Position numbers and translations under genes: made by a program. A stretch of DNA of 64,000 nt from Castor canadensis (lineage: Eukaryota > Chordata > Mammalia > Rodentia > Castoridae), in NCBI RefSeq assembly GCF_047511655.1, contig NC_133402.1, positions 61,508,951 to 61,572,950 on the forward strand, written 5' to 3'. Below the pieces are notes generated by a model. That model was not told where the DNA came from. It saw only the letters and a program-made list of their open reading frames with translations, and ran no database searches. Each line of letters opens with the position of its first letter. Position 1 is the stretch's first letter. This document shows positions 33,413-46,700 of this stretch, in pieces.

Positions 33413-33606
33413 TGCTGGTGGCTCACGCCTGTAATCCTAGCTACTCAGGAGACAGAGATCAGGAGGATCACAGCTCGAAGCCAGCCTGCGGAAATAGTTC
33501 TGAGAACCTATCTCGAGAAAACCCTTCACAAAACAGGGCTGGTGGAGTGGCTCAAGATGTAGGCCCCAAGTTCAAGTCCCAGTACCGCAAAAAAAAAAAA
33601 CAAAAA
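33413..33606 (+). repeat. Composite B1-ID SINE (younger-looking subtype)
   Basis: gtggctcacgcctgtaatcc, gatcaggaggatcacagctc, tctcgagaaaacccttcaca, gggctggtggagtggctcaa, then an ID half that lacks the gtagagcacc segment and ends cagtaccgc plus A12. This shortened subtype differs from most copies in the window. Confidence 0.9.
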
Positions 33607-33634
33607 AGAAAGAAATATCTTTAAGAAATTGGGG

Positions 33635-34105
33635 TGTCACAAGAGAGAAAACACTACTCAGAAGCCAATAGGCAAGGCAAAATTTACTTCTGCAGGAGGG
33701 TGCTCACCAGGAAGTCTGAGAAGTACGCACACCAGGTGGGAAGTCTGCAGGGGTTTTATCTAACACAATGCTATCCCTCTCCTACCCCTGGATTGGCAGG
33801 TTTTGGTCTCACAATCTGGGGGAAAGGGGCCAGGTTAGGAGGGAACTTTGGGAACAAAGAAGTTTAAAAGTTCAGAGAAGCAATAACTGGTTTTGGTTAT
33901 CAGCTCCAGAACCAGGGCGTCTAGCAGAATTTTTGCCCTGGCCCAGCTGAGGATAACAACCCTTTGTTCTTAATAGAAACTTTTATCAGATTAAGCTGAG
34001 TCCATGAAGCAGGCGTATGGGAAGTGAGTTACTAAGGCAGTTATTACTGATTAAATTCTCTGACAGAAAAGACCTGACCTGAGCTGATTCTCACAATCAT
34101 GACAG
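33635..34105 (-). mobile_element. ERV1-like solo LTR
   Basis: On - the 3' end reads ccttgcctattggcttctga, then gtagtgttttctctcttgtgaca, a U5-like end. The right limit (TG on -) is either near 34065 or 34104. No coding content; overlapping open frames are chance. Confidence 0.5.
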
Positions 34106-34182
34106 CGCTGTCTGAAAAGGTCTGGTTTACGTATACCTGTTTATTTGGGGAGTTTATTGTTGCTTTTGTTTAGTTTCCTTAT

Positions 34183-34376
34183 GTTACTGAGGGCCTCATG
34201 CATGTTAGGCAAACCCTCTATCACCTGAGCCATGTCCCCAGTCCTTTTATTTTTAATTTGGTTTTCAAGGCAGGGTCTTGCTGCCTTTGCCTGGGTTGAG
34301 CTCCAACTCATGATTCTCCTGCCTCTGCCCCCGAGTATCTAGGAATACAGGCATGCACCACCATGTGCAGAGGTGT
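34183..34376 (-). repeat. Composite B1-ID SINE (old)
   Basis: Antisense: actgagggcctcatgcatgt, tatcacctgagccatgtccc, then caaggcagggtcttgctgcc and gcatgcaccaccatgtgc. Confidence 0.75.
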
Positions 34377-34971
34377 TCCTCTGTTATAATCCCGCGCCCA
34401 GCAGAGCACTTATCTCAGAGTAGGCGTTCAATAAATATCTGACACCACAGTGTCAGAGAGTGTGGAGTTGAAGGGGCGAATATGACCCAGTCTTGGCTTT
34501 ACCGAGCTTGACTTTCCTCTCACTGCTGGGAGCTGCTTCCTAAGAGGTGGCAGACTGTCCTGTGTAGGAGTTGCTCGCCATGGGAGAAGGGACCTTCCCA
34601 ACCTTCCCTTGAAGCTCTCAGTCTCTCCTGACTACTGGCTAATGGGACATTTGTCTTAAAGTCCCAGTGAAGTACAAAGGCACTGAATGGTGACCAGACA
34701 AGCTTTCTCCTCAGAAGTATTCACAAATTCTAGAAGGGAGACAGCAAACCTAAGCTATAGTTCCATTAAGACCCAGGAACTTCCAGCAAGAGCAATTGGC
34801 ATCGTTTTCAATCTTTCTCTTTATTATTTTATATATTCAGATGGAACACAGGGTGGGCATTTCAGTAGTTTAAAGACAGAAAAACAATTCTTATTATGGT
34901 GCAACAATGAATTTATATGCACGACCAACCTGAGTTTTTGTACAGTTTATTTGTTTGCTTATCTGTTTATT

Positions 34972-35092
34972 GGTTTTTGAGCTAGGGTCTCTCTTATGTA
35001 GCCCAGGCTGGTCTCAAACTCTCGATCCTCCTCTCTTGGCCTCTCAGGTGTTGGGGCTTCCAGGTGTGTGACATCACGCCTAGCCTGTGCAA
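34972..35092 (-). repeat. B1-like monomer SINE
   Basis: Antisense: tttgagctagggtctctctt, atgtagcccaggctggtctc and tgtgtgacatcacgcctagc. Confidence 0.8.
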
Positions 35093-35971
35093 TTTCTTAT
35101 TAGGGTCACTGTTGGCTTCTGGGTTGGGGCATGAGACTTTCTGATGTGATAGGACATTTAGCATCCCCATTCATGGTGGGAGAATAAATGCAGGTAGCCC
35201 CAGCCAGGAGTCTTTGTGACCCTCCAAATGTTCTCTGGCATTTCCAAAGAGCCCCTGAGGGATGAGATGGTGCCATTTGAGAACCACTAGCAAGGGAGAA
35301 GTAAATTACTTCATTTTACCTCAAATGCTGTGTGTGCTAGTACCATCTCTCTTGGACAGTTTTTAAAATTACTTTTAATTAATAAGGAATAAATTCCCTT
35401 TGTAAACGTGTAACAGGAGAAGCTGAAGTATCTTTTGACCCCCACTCTCAGTTTTAGTCACTCCTTAACTTAACATCCATAACTGATGTGATTTCTGTCT
35501 TTCAAGCCCATATATAGATGTAGACTCCTGTCTACAAGCAGAGTAGAAGACTGGGGTGTGTGTTGGTACCACGTGTTTTGTCTGCAACTTGAGTTTTTCA
35601 CACCACAATATGCATCAAAGATTTTTTCATGTGCAAATACGTAGAAATGCCTCATTCTACAGCATTTTATCAAGTCAGTGGGTCTCATAGCAGAAAGCTT
35701 AAAGAAAATTACTACCCTAGATGAGGCCTTGCCTGTGGTCTGGTCACAAGACCAGATTAGATCAAGGCTGAGGTCATCTCCTCCATCCCTGTTGCTGTCC
35801 AACAACAGAGAGGTGACTTGACTTGAACTAGTGGGCAGGGTCACCAGCCTGAGTGTTATAATCCTAGCCTGCTGTGTCCATTTCCTTCCTTCTGTAGCCT
35901 CTGCCATGGTGTTTTCAGTCTGTAAGTTGTGGTTCTAAGAGAACCACATCTCAGAATGTCTGAGATGGGAT

Positions 35972-36325
35972 GTGTTAGCCAGCTTTCCGTTACTATAACA
36001 AACACCTGAGCTAATCAACTTATAAAGAGAAAAGTTTTCCTTTGGCTCACACTGTTGGAGGTCTCAGACCATAGTGTCTGGGAATGCTTGGTGTGCCCAC
36101 ACAGGGGCTTGTGGCACCCCATCCCTTCTTGCTGTCCTTGCCTCCTGGCCACCATCAGGCAAGCACTTGCTCCTCCGCCTGCTCCTGCAGTGATATGCTG
36201 CCCTGCCACAGGCCCAAAACAACTGGGCCAACCAACCAAGGACTGGAGCTTCCAAACTTCCTTGTTACAAGTGGATTGCCTCAGGCATTTGTTTCAGTGA
36301 CCGAAAGCTACATGACACATAATGC
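35972..36325. repeat. Head-to-head pair of MaLR LTR 3' ends
   Basis: The left part (tgtgttagccagctttccgt, aatcaacttataaagagaaa, cctttggctcacac) is a MaLR 3' end read on -. The right part (ccacaggcccaaaacaac, ggactggagcttccaaac, gtggattgcctcaggcattt) is the same end on +. The arms match at roughly 70% by eye. Overlapping open frames of up to 140 codons are not genes. Confidence 0.65.
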
Positions 36326-36522
36326 CCAGTCCAAAATTGGTCCAAAATTTTTTCACATTCTTCCTTTTTATTTTATTTTTTTTTCTTATGCCCCAAGAAA
36401 GAAAGTTGAAGTTGAGTGGAGAGTAAAGACCGTGATTAAAGACTTTGCCTGTGAGGAATTCAATCTACTGAATACTCACTGTGCTGGAATCTATGGGGAA
36501 AAGTGATAAAGAAACATTCTAA

Positions 36523-36612
36523 TGGGCTGGAGGAGGGGCTCGAGTGGTAGAGCACCTGCTTAACAAGCGTGAGGCCCTGAGTTCAAGCCCCAGTACTGCA
36601 AAAAAAAAAGAG
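36523..36612 (+). repeat. ID-like monomer SINE
   Basis: gggctggaggaggggctcga, gtggtagagcacctgc and ctgagttcaagccccagtac with an A10 tail. Confidence 0.9.
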
Positions 36613-36639
36613 AGAGAAGCTTTCTAAAACAGTCCACAG

Positions 36640-37350
36640 AACAGGAGAAAAATATTTGCAAATCATATTTCTGAAAGGAGACTTGTATCTAGAATTCATA
36701 AAACTCACTCATAGCTCAACAACATAAAGGTTAATAAATATCCTAATTTAGAATTTGGCAAAGGATTCAAGTAGATATTTCTCTAAAGGAACTATGCAAG
36801 TAGTTAATAAGCACATGAAAAGATGGTCAAATTATCAAGTATCAGGGAAATGCAAATTAACACAATGAGATAGCACTTCACACCTCTTAGGAAGGCTACT
36901 ATAAAAAATAATGGCCAATGGGCAAGTACTGTGGACGTGGAGGAACCAGAGCCTGGACATTGCTGGTGGCGTGGTAAAGAGAAAAGCCATTTATGGTCTA
37001 GTTACAGTGTCCCTTTATGACCCAGCAAGTCCACTCTTAGAAATACCCCCAAGAGAAATTAAAACACGCCCACATGAGAACTTGTGTTCAAGTGACTGTG
37101 TACAAACGCTGGCCATTGCAGCATTATTCACAGGAACCCCAAGACGGAAACAACCCAAATGCCCATCAACCGATGAATGGATTCACAAGATGTGGTCTAG
37201 CCATGCAATGGATGGTACAACCATACGATGGAATATTATGGGGTGCTGTTGCCTGGGAAACAAGTTCACAGTGAGAATGAGAGCAAAGGGCAGAAACCTG
37301 GGAAGCTCCAGTACTGAAATCTGTGAAGAAAACATGGTTGGGAATAAAAG
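36640..37350 (+). mobile_element. Old L1 ORF2 fragment
   Basis: gggaaatgcaaattaacaca, atgagatagcacttcacacc, ctggccattgcagcattatt and acccaaatgcccatcaacc belong to the L1 ORF2 C-terminal coding region. A 154-codon remnant (36911-37375) carries [12 protein letters not shown], which corresponds to [12 protein letters not shown] in the young L1 at 48345-49454. Upstream the frame is broken. Confidence 0.8.
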
Positions 37351-37571
37351 GCTAGGAGAGAAAGAATGGGCATGATGGAACCAAGATCCAAGAGAAGCTG
37401 CTCAGCAGAGGCAAGGGGTGCACGAGGTCATGGTGGGGACCAAGACATAGCCCCCAACACAGCAGGCATCCATGACTGCAACCCAGTCTATACATACCAT
37501 CTGGAAAGACACCTCCAGGACAATGGAGGAAATAGGAACATGTAATTTGTGTACAGCATAATATTACAAGA

Positions 37572-37992
37572 GCGGGGCGTGGTGAATCACACTTGTAATC
37601 CCAGCTACTCGAGGCAGAGATCTGCAAGATCGAAGTTTGAGGCTAGCCTGGGAAGAAAGTGAGCAAGACACCCCATCTCTACAAAAAAAAGCCTGGCATA
37701 GTAGTGCATGCTTGTGATCCCAGCAATGCAGGAAGCATAGGTTAAAGGATCATGGTCTAAGGAGGGTCCAGGGCAAAAACATGAAGCTCTGCCTAAAAAA
37801 CAGCTGAAGCCAAAACAGGGCCGGGGCAGGGCAGGGCAAGCTGTAGAGCGCCTTCCTAGAAAGTGCAAGGCCTGCATTCAAATCCCTATACCACCAACAG
37901 AAAAAGGGCTGGGGAGCGGCTCAAGTGGTAAAGCACACTTGCATAGCAAGCATGAGGCCCTGAGTTCAAACCCCGGTGCTGCCAAAAAAAAC
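37572..37992 (+). repeat. Four-module SINE cluster (B1-B1-ID-ID)
   Basis: Two B1-like modules (ggcgtggtgaatcacacttg; ctggcatagtagtgcatgct) are followed by two ID-like ones. The first ID, around ctgcattcaaatccctatac, is diverged. The second, gggctggggagcggctcaag with ctgagttcaaaccccggtgc, is well preserved. Short A-runs separate the modules, so this may be serial insertion into A-tails or one multimeric element. Confidence 0.8.
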
Positions 37993-39374
37993 AAGGTAAT
38001 ATCAGAGAGCTGTTAATTCTACTAGCAGTGATATGATGCTGTGAGTACACAGAAAGATGTCTGAGTATTCAGCAATGCAGGCTAAATTATTTCAGGGTAA
38101 AATATCAGAATGTCTGTGATTTATTGATTAGTAATTCACAAAAAATTGATGGAAATAATCATGGCAAAATGCCACCATGGTTAAATGTAAGTAATGAATG
38201 GGTGTTTTATTATACTCTTCTTTCCTCTTTTTGTTCATTTGAAAGTTTTAGGAAATCAAAGTGACTTAATAGATAATCTGAAAAGAGGCCACTGGATTGG
38301 GCAGTGAGGACAGGTCAGTGACCCCAGGTGACCCACTTAGCTGGGGTTGAGAAGTGGGCCTAATGCAGATTTGGGGGGCTTCAGGAGAGGCTGTGGGATT
38401 GGATGGGCAGAGACACTCACGCAGGAAGTTTAGTCCTGAAAATGAGCGAGGACACTGAGGTCAAATGGAGGATCTGGTGAGAGGCATGACATCAGGAAGA
38501 AGCCAGGAAGAAGCTAAAGACAGAGGTGCTGGTGAGGGAAACGAGTGACAGACTGTGAACAACTGTCGGGCAAGGTGTTTAGCACAAAAGGAGAAGGAGG
38601 CTCCCGGTTCCTTTAAGCTGGGATAGGAGGGAGTTATTTGGTGTGAAGAAAGAGGAAATTGAGCAAGCCTCCATGTCAACATTGGGTGCTACGTTCCAGC
38701 ACCACTGAGAACAAATGGAGGCAGATGTTATGTTTCCGACAGCTGCACTCCAGCAGCTTCTTGCATTTTGGGAATGCCACTGTGTTGTCAGGACTCGTCT
38801 AAGAGAACACCAGCCGTGGAGCTGCCTGGATGGAGGAAGTTAGGACAAGGGTGTGAGCAGGTGGCAACAGGGGAGGTAGCAGAGATACAGGGGTGATCAT
38901 CTCTATCCAGGGGAAAGATGAGCAATTCCCAACAGCCAATGCCCCAGGATTTGGGCTGAAATCCAGTTTAATCTTGTGAGCACTTCAGAATCCCAAGAGC
39001 TTTTCATCTAAGAGAGAAGACACCAGCTCCATGTGGGGACATCCGAGCATGACATTAGGTCATGGAAGTCAGTGCAGTGGGGAGAAACAAGGAGCAGACA
39101 CAGGGCTCCTAAAGGCTGGGTGATAGCACAAAGCCAAAACAGGAGTCCTCTTCAGCTGGCCAGGCTACAGGGATGGGCTCCTCCTGGGTAGAGGAGACAA
39201 AACTTAGATCCTGGGGACACTGAGGGGCTTGGATCTAAACAGCGTGTCCAAAGAACAGAATCTGCCCCATGTCGTCTAGTCACCTTAGGAGCCCAGGTGA
39301 ACTTTGTATTCCAGTCACAGCAGGACAGGCGACCTCCAACTATAGTTGGCTTTGACTCTGTTTTAGCCAGTTGC

Positions 39375-39865
39375 TGACTTAGTTTTTCTGTTGCTACTGT
39401 CATGAATCACCACAAATTTGGTGGCTTAAACACATTTATTACCCTTCAGTCCTATGGGTCAGAAGCTCACATGCGTCCCACGGTGGTCTCAAGGTGTCTA
39501 CAGGGCTGTGTTTCCTTTTAGAAGCTCTAGAAGAGAATCTGTTTCTCTGTCCTTCCCAGTGCCTGTAACTGTCTCCATTCTTTGTCTCATGGCTCCCTAC
39601 CTCTAAGTTCAAAGCCAGTTGCCCCCATCAGATCCTTCTTCCATAGCTGTGTCTTCTTCTCACTGACCACAGTTGGGAAAAATTCTGTTTTTAAGGACTC
39701 CTGTGATTACATTGTGCTCACAAAGGTAATCCAGGGTAATCCCCCAACTCAAGATGTATAAAGGTAGTCATGTTGCAAAACCCCTTTGCCATATGAGGGG
39801 ACACATTCAGGTTCTTGGGATTAGGATGTAGACATCTTCAGGGGACCTTATTCTGTCTGTCACAG
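39375..39865 (-). mobile_element. MaLR solo LTR (MLT1-like), nearly full length
   Basis: Antisense of the standard MLT1 layout: ccacaaatttggtggcttaa, gggtcagaagctcacatg, ctcctgtgattacattgtgc, ggttcttgggattaggatgt, ctgtctgtcacag. Confidence 0.85.
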
Positions 39866-40916
39866 CCGCTGTAGCAAGAAGACCTCTTGTCTGAGGAAGA
39901 ACTGAAGTAAGTCCCATCTTCCCAAGAGGTAGGCAAGTCTGCTGCATTTCAGATACCCTTCTCATTGAGGGGTCAAGGCTTTACTGTGTATCACTAAGAG
40001 CTACCAACCTCTCCCAGACCCACTTCAGGGATCTTTGCAAGGGGAGAAACTGATTAAGACTTGGTTTTGGTATAGATTGAAAAAAATGGGGCACCACTCT
40101 GGGTACAATCTGACCTGGGAAGAAACTCTGGTGGTTTCTGTAGGAAAGGGAGCCCAAGTGTTCCTAAGATGGCAGAATTGTTTCAATGGCTTCAAGAGCG
40201 TTGGTAAAGCCAGTCCTGGGAACACAGATGTGATGTGACCACAGAGCTGCCCTTTGGGATGGAAGTCCCAGTCTGGACAGCTGATACTAGGCTTCGTGTG
40301 CTGGGAAAAGACAAACTCTGGGATGGAGGGATGCTACAGTAAAGAATGGCGAGGTCCACTCAGGCTGTGGGTCACTGTCTCCTGCCATATCTACCACCAA
40401 GCAGACCTCAGGCTTCGGGATGGACTTTTCTCAGCCCCATGTCTGCCAGGGAGGTTCAGAGTGACACCATTTTGCATGGACTAATTATCCTGGCTCGATT
40501 CTGAAAGCAGAGTGTTCTTCCATCTCTACCCCAGGTTCCACGCCTCCTGGCTTCCTGAGTGGCACATTACTCCTTCCTAAGGCTGCCTGAGGGTGTGGTG
40601 TGGAGTAAGTCAGGGAGGACAGGGGTGTATGTGCCAGCAGTGGAGAGCTAGGGGTCCCTCACCTCTGCCGAGGGCCACCTATGCAATAGGTTCCCCAAGT
40701 TCACTTCCTTCCCCCTCCTTCTCTTGCTCATTTTAATGGCTTAGTTTCCTCTCTACCCACCAATTCACTGGAGCAACTGAAAGCGCCATCATGGTCCCAA
40801 AGCCCTCCCATGGGACAGGGTCACCTCCACCGAGAACCTCTGCTTAGAGAGGTGTGAGGGGAAGATGAGGTCTGTCCCCAGCAAGGGTGTGGGGGAAGTT
40901 TCTGGCTTAGGAAGTA

Positions 40917-41248
40917 TATTAGTTACTTTTGTGTTGCTGTAACCAAAATGCTTGAGAACAACGAACTTAAAGGGAATTATTTACTTTGGCTCACAGTTAC
41001 GGAGGTGTCTGTGCGTCATGGCGGGTTAGACGTAGCAGAACAGAGTGGTTCAAGTCATGGCAGGCCAGGAAACAGAAAGAGGCAGGAAAGGGCCAGGACT
41101 GAGATGCCCCTAGTGACCTATTCCTTCAACTACGCCCCACCTCCGAAATTTTCCAGAACCTTCCAAAGTAGCACCACTAGTTGGGGACCTAGGCATTAAC
41201 ACAGGAGCCTGGGCGCTGAGGCAGCATTTCCTATTCAAATCAGAACAG
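40917..41248 (-). mobile_element. MaLR solo LTR (ORR1/MT-like)
   Basis: Antisense: tattagttacttttgtgttg, ctgtaaccaaaatgcttga, actttggctcacagttacgg, gtgacctattccttcaacta, ggacctaggcattaacacag. Confidence 0.82.
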
Positions 41249-42800
41249 AAAAGCTGGAGAAATTTCTTGGAACAACTCCCCACTGGGATCCACTGCTCCA
41301 AACAGAGCCTGTGACTTCTTAGCAGTGAAAGCAATCATCTCTCTCTCTCTCTCTCCCCCAGTCTTTCTTCTCTCTCACTGAAACTCCTGTTGTCAACCTT
41401 TGGCCACGCTGTGCCCAAGGTGGGGCTCACCTCAGAGCTTCTCCACCCTGGCTGCACATTAAGATCACAGGGGCCCGTTACAAAACACTGATATCCAGGC
41501 CTCACCCCAGACAGTCTGCGGCAGCTGCCCTGAGCGTCTCGCTGTTTGAATGCTCAACCAGGCTCAACCCATAACTTGCTATCGTGAACTTTTTCTTTGT
41601 GACTAACCTTGGAGCTGGAGAGCTGGGGGAAGGGATGAGCTTAGTGGCACTGGAATGAAGACTGACCATTAGCTGAAGAAGAGTCCTCGTCCTCAGCCCC
41701 TTCCCCTTGTATTTCACCTTCCTCATTTCCTCCCTTTTACCCAACTTTGTGATCATTATTTAGAATGAGTTGTACAGTTCCCTTTCATTCATCCAACAGC
41801 AAAAGGCAAGGGTGAAAAGGGCTGCAATCTACAGCTTGGTGTTTTTATTTCCTTTTGGTTTAAAGTCTTCCTGAGCAAAGGGAGAGTCGTGCTGAGATGC
41901 TCTGACTCAGGAAACTAGGAAATGAGTGTGGGCCCAGCCCAGCTCAGCCTGGCCCACTCCACACAGCCACCGTGGGACGCCATGGACGGCCCTCCTGCCT
42001 CTCACACTGGATTTCCTTTGTGGCTTAATGACAAAGCCCAATCCAAAGGCCAAGCCCCCCACCCTCTCCACGTGCCCTGTAGACTTCAGAGTCTCGGAAA
42101 GAGACTGCTCATTACTACGAATGCCAGGTGGAAAGGAATGAGGGGGAAAGCCAGTTTGGCACCTCTGCCATTGGCTTTTTTAAAGGGAGAACCAAAGAAC
42201 TGCCCTTCATCACAAGGTTTTAAATATTCTTCCTTTGTGTTCTCATGAAAATTACTAAAGAATATCCAGCTTAGGGGGCACGGGTTTAAGAAGTCATGCA
42301 GTTTCTGAACTGTGCATGGGTGGGCTGGATGACACTTACACAGTCCTGGGAAGGGCAGCCCTGTGTCTCTGACCTTCCGCGGCTAGTGTTAGGACCAGAG
42401 ATAAAATGAGAGGAGGAAAACGGTTTCCACATCCAAACCAGGATTCACTTCCTTGTTTATAAATAAAAGTGCCAGGTCGCTGGTTGCTATATTAGCGATA
42501 CTTCATGGCTCATTTGGTCTGAGTACATAGAAGCTGCAGAGGCATGCACACATATGTTATATTATGCATAGGCCCTAAGCACACGCTTAGCCTAAGGGAC
42601 GTCCATGCTGTGTACACGTCGTGGACCTGGTTGCTTGCAGACTCCTTTTCATGCTTCCCCTGTTCTCCCTGTGTCTCGTGGGGCTGACCTCCACAGGCCC
42701 CCAGGTCAGGGACAGTCCAGCAGCCAGTGAGAAGCACTGCAAGGTAGAAGAAGGAAAAGGACAGATGTCTCTGCCTAAGGCTCTTGGCCTTGACAGTAGC
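41249..42800. other. Non-coding stretch
   Basis: Contains a short (TC)n at 41337-41356. I recognise nothing else. The two overlapping + frames near 41922-42248 are unsupported. Confidence 0.5.
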
Positions 42801-42804
42801 TAGG

Positions 42805-43035
42805 CATGGCTCCAGCCACTGCCAGAAAGGGCCACCCTGATTTCAGCTGCCATCAAAAACCCCAGCAGCCACTTCTGATGATTCTTCAGCCCAGAATTGG
42901 GAGTGACTTCCTGTTGTCACTGATCTGAGCTTCTCTGATTCCTTGTCACCTGTGTAACCAGTTCCCTACATTAAATTCTCTGTTATGTACACCTGTAGTG
43001 GTTTCTGTTGTTCTGGTTAGACCCTAAGTCATATG
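42805..43035 (+). mobile_element. LTR-like fragment (probably MaLR/ERVL)
   Basis: It ends cctgtgtaaccagttcccta, cattaaattctctgttatgt, gtggtttctgttgttctggt and tagaccctaa, which is like the 3' end of old mammalian LTRs. The left limit is vague. Confidence 0.4.
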
Positions 43036-43690
43036 TATAACAGGGTTGGAACACATTTTTCTATAGACGAGTTAGCGCTTAGAAAATTCCTTAATTAGGG
43101 TTATGGTTACCAGTCCATTGCTACTTCTAATAGAATAGTTCTCTATCTGTTGAAGTTATATTCATTTGCCAGTAAAGTTTTAAAATGCTGAAATGTCATA
43201 AATCCCACCATCTTGAACTTCAAAACAGTGACTTAGTTTTATCATGTTCCTATGTTAACTGGAATGGAAATAGCACATTCATCAGCCAAGGGCTGATTGT
43301 GGCTTACAGTAGAGCTACTCCTGTACTCTTCTCAAGCCAATGTGCGTACTGACCTCCAGCAGAAGTGTCATGGAGCAACCAGCCAGCAGTAGTTACAGTA
43401 AAAGAAACGTTCATAACAACTTTGGAACTTGCAAGTGATTGCATCTTCCTCTTTAAGTGCTTTACTTTTATCAATAAAATATCTTGCCATGTCTTTCCTG
43501 AACCTTTGCCTAAAATCCTTTCTGTGGTGATGGCAGATTCACATAGACTGTGTCTGGAGGAAATGCACTGTAGACTATTTCTGAAGGGCTTTCAACTAAA
43601 GCAAGTCCCTTTGGCTACCACCTCCTTCTCTCCCTTCCTCATTTTACCCAAGCTGAAAGGACCTGCAACTATAAGAGAAGAACAGCTCTC

Positions 43691-43694
<4 letters not shown>

Positions 43695-43728
<34 letters not shown>
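43695..43728. repeat. (GA)n microsatellite
   Basis: Seventeen perfect AG units. The frame with repeated Arg-Glu residues across it is an artefact. Confidence 0.97.
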
Positions 43729-43729
<1 letters not shown>

Positions 43730-43730
<1 letters not shown>

Positions 43731-46700
43731 CAGACTTTGAACTTGCCACAGAATCCATCCCAAAAGTCCATGAGTGTTCTGCTTGTGAGGCTTCACAGCT
43801 CCTGGAATCCAGGGTTACTAGCGATGTAGGACGGTGATTAGAGACCTTTTTTGGGATGTGGGTTGTCTGTAACAAGACATCGTAAAAGCTGACAGTAAAA
43901 TGCTTTAATTACTCTTATCTTTGTGCCTGCCTTTGCCTTGAAGAGGGATGAGATAGGACAGGTAAATTTAGGGCTAGTCAACCTTGTATCACCGGTGTTT
44001 AGACAGACCCTCCTTAAGTGATTAAAATGCCTCTGTGTAGAGTTGAGCAGGAATCTTACTCAAAGCAAGCTCTCAACCTCCAACCCAACCCAGTCCCATC
44101 TTCCCTCAGGGAACTCTGCACCCTTTCCCTTGAGAATGATCACTCCCTTCTCCAGCCTGTTCCATTTTGCATCTCTTACCTTGGCTTAGTCAAATCAGAA
44201 AACCCTCCTCCAATCCGCATCCTTTAGGAGGTAGGGAAGGGTAAAGAATTCTAGAAAGTTCTTGTTGAACATCTTCACTTTTCCTTCTAGCCAAAGTACA
44301 GAAGTTGACAGAGGAACTCATGGAAGAAAACTGAGTACTAATCACTAACCAATACTACTAATATTTCAGTTTTCCAGCGAGAAAGCCGAAGGGAGGGAAA
44401 AAAGAAAAGAGAACAATGGCTCTAAGTTGACATCATTTGTGTGCATATCTATCTCTCCCACTGGATTGTAGACACCATGTCACAATCTTAACAGACATAT
44501 GTACTTGAATGAATGAACACATGAATTTGACAAGTAAAGCACTGAGTGCAGTGAGTTCCCCCAGGTGTCATGTGACAGTCTTGGCTCCCTGTTGCTCACC
44601 ATTGACTGGGATGGCTTTCTGGAAGCTGTTCTGGACTCCACCTGTTGTCTTCAGGGACACTCCAGTTGTCCCTCCTGCTTGTGCAGTCTGGTAGAACAAG
44701 ACAGTCATCAGACAACTTCTGCAGCAATCCATAACCACCTTCAGAAGTAGGCATTTGTGGGTCTAATCTTATCCAAATTTCTCCAGCTCAGACCCTCCTG
44801 ATTGATTTCATTAGCCAATAATCCCTTCAGTTCCCCCTCACTAATAGCCTCTTTAAAAGGTCTATGCACAATACATGCAATGTTTGCAGCTCAAAGTCGC
44901 CTTTTAAAAACTACCATAAGCATATGAATTATTACTAATCCAGAGAACATTTGGTATCTTCCATGGAAGCTTCATGCTAACTCTCCTTATACCCTGCTCC
45001 CAGAATATAATTCCCGGGCTGGAAATGCAGCTGCCTTGGATCTGAACTCCTCTGCCCAGTGTTGAAAGCCAACCACATGCTGGTCTCACCCTCCAGGTCT
45101 ACCTCCACGTGTCCCCATTGCTTTCCCTGTGCATGGTCTGCCTCGTGGCCAGGTGGTGGCCATTCTCATCCTTTGTCCAAGTAGCATCCCCTTCCTTGGA
45201 GCTTCCCTTCTTCCCCCTCCATCTCTCTGCCTCTCTTCCAGCTGACCAAAATCAGGAAGTTGGATGGCCAAAGCCTCCTCCAAGGAGACTTCCCTGACTC
45301 ATCCAGTTCTTGGCTCTCTGGGCTCTTCGTGTCCTACCTTGTTCATGGTCAACCCAACTCTACTGTGTGCTTCATGGGCCATTGGTATATCTCTCCAGCA
45401 TGGTGGTACCTTCCTCCTGGAGGAACCCATCTATTGTGCTTCTCTCTGTCTCCCAGAATGCCTTGCTTCTTGCACAGTGGGTGTTACTTCAAAGCTGATT
45501 AAGCCAAAGAGACTCAGTCCATTTGTCTAAGGGCTACAGTCCCCTCAGATGATTCCCTCAGACACTGGGAGAATTGCCAGCATAATCTAGGTTTAAATCT
45601 AGGCCCAATTCTAGACCTTACTCTCCTGATTCTTCGTGAAGATTCTATCTCTATCTCTTTTTGAGAATGAGGAGTGGAATACTTGTTGAGATCCCAAGAG
45701 CGTGCATTTCCACTAAGACAATAGACACATATTACCAACTAAGTTCTACATGCTGCACAGACAAAAGAGAATTTCTAGGAGATGCAGATCATAAGGAGAG
45801 TAGGGAGAGTTGACAAAGTTCTGCTCAAAGCCCAGGAGCCCCTCTCTTCTCGAGGAGGAGTTTCACAGACAACACTACAAAGAGAAATGTGCACACAGAT
45901 AAGCATTGCTCCACAAACACAGGTGCAAGTAATGGGCACACTTCTGGTTTATTCTCTAGAATCACATTAAGTGTGTATCAAGTTCCTCAGCTCCAAGGTT
46001 GGGGAAGAATCCAGACTTGTGATTTCTGGGTCTTTTTGTCCCCATCCACAGGAATGTACAGGAGCCTTGACTTTCCTGGGCCGCAGGAAGTGGAGATATC
46101 CTGATTTGCAGACCGTGGTTGTCACTGTAGCTTTGCAGCACCGTGTGTGAGTCTTTTCTGGGGGGACTGTGAGGGGCTTGCTGGTGCTGCACCCTTTTTC
46201 TCTGGCTGCAAGTGATGACTCATGGAGCCCCTCACCTTGGCTCTCAAAGGTCAAGTGTACAGTGTCCAGCCTCACAGCTCTCCAGTCATCTCCCATCTGC
46301 ATTCAGGCAGGCCTGGTGGGACATGGAGCCCTGCCACCCTGGAAACCTGCACCACTCCCCCTCCATATGTACACGCACACATGCACAAAGAGACACACAC
46401 ATGAGCACAACACAGAGACACACGTGTGAACAGACATCCCCATCTTAGGGCATTCAATAATAGGACCAGTCCACACCTCCATCTTTAATCACAGCACTGT
46501 CTCCACTATCCTGAATAATTCTTCTTAAGTCTGGATTTCAAAGATCTAAGTGGAAAGACTTTATCCTGGGAACCCAGAAACTCCTTTGTCTTAGGCTTTG
46601 AAGCACAAAGGACTATTTTCCCCACCCTCTAGGAAAGGGAGCCAGCCCAGAGCACAGAACGCAAAGTGAAGAGGAAAATTACCTTATCATTCCTTGTGGC

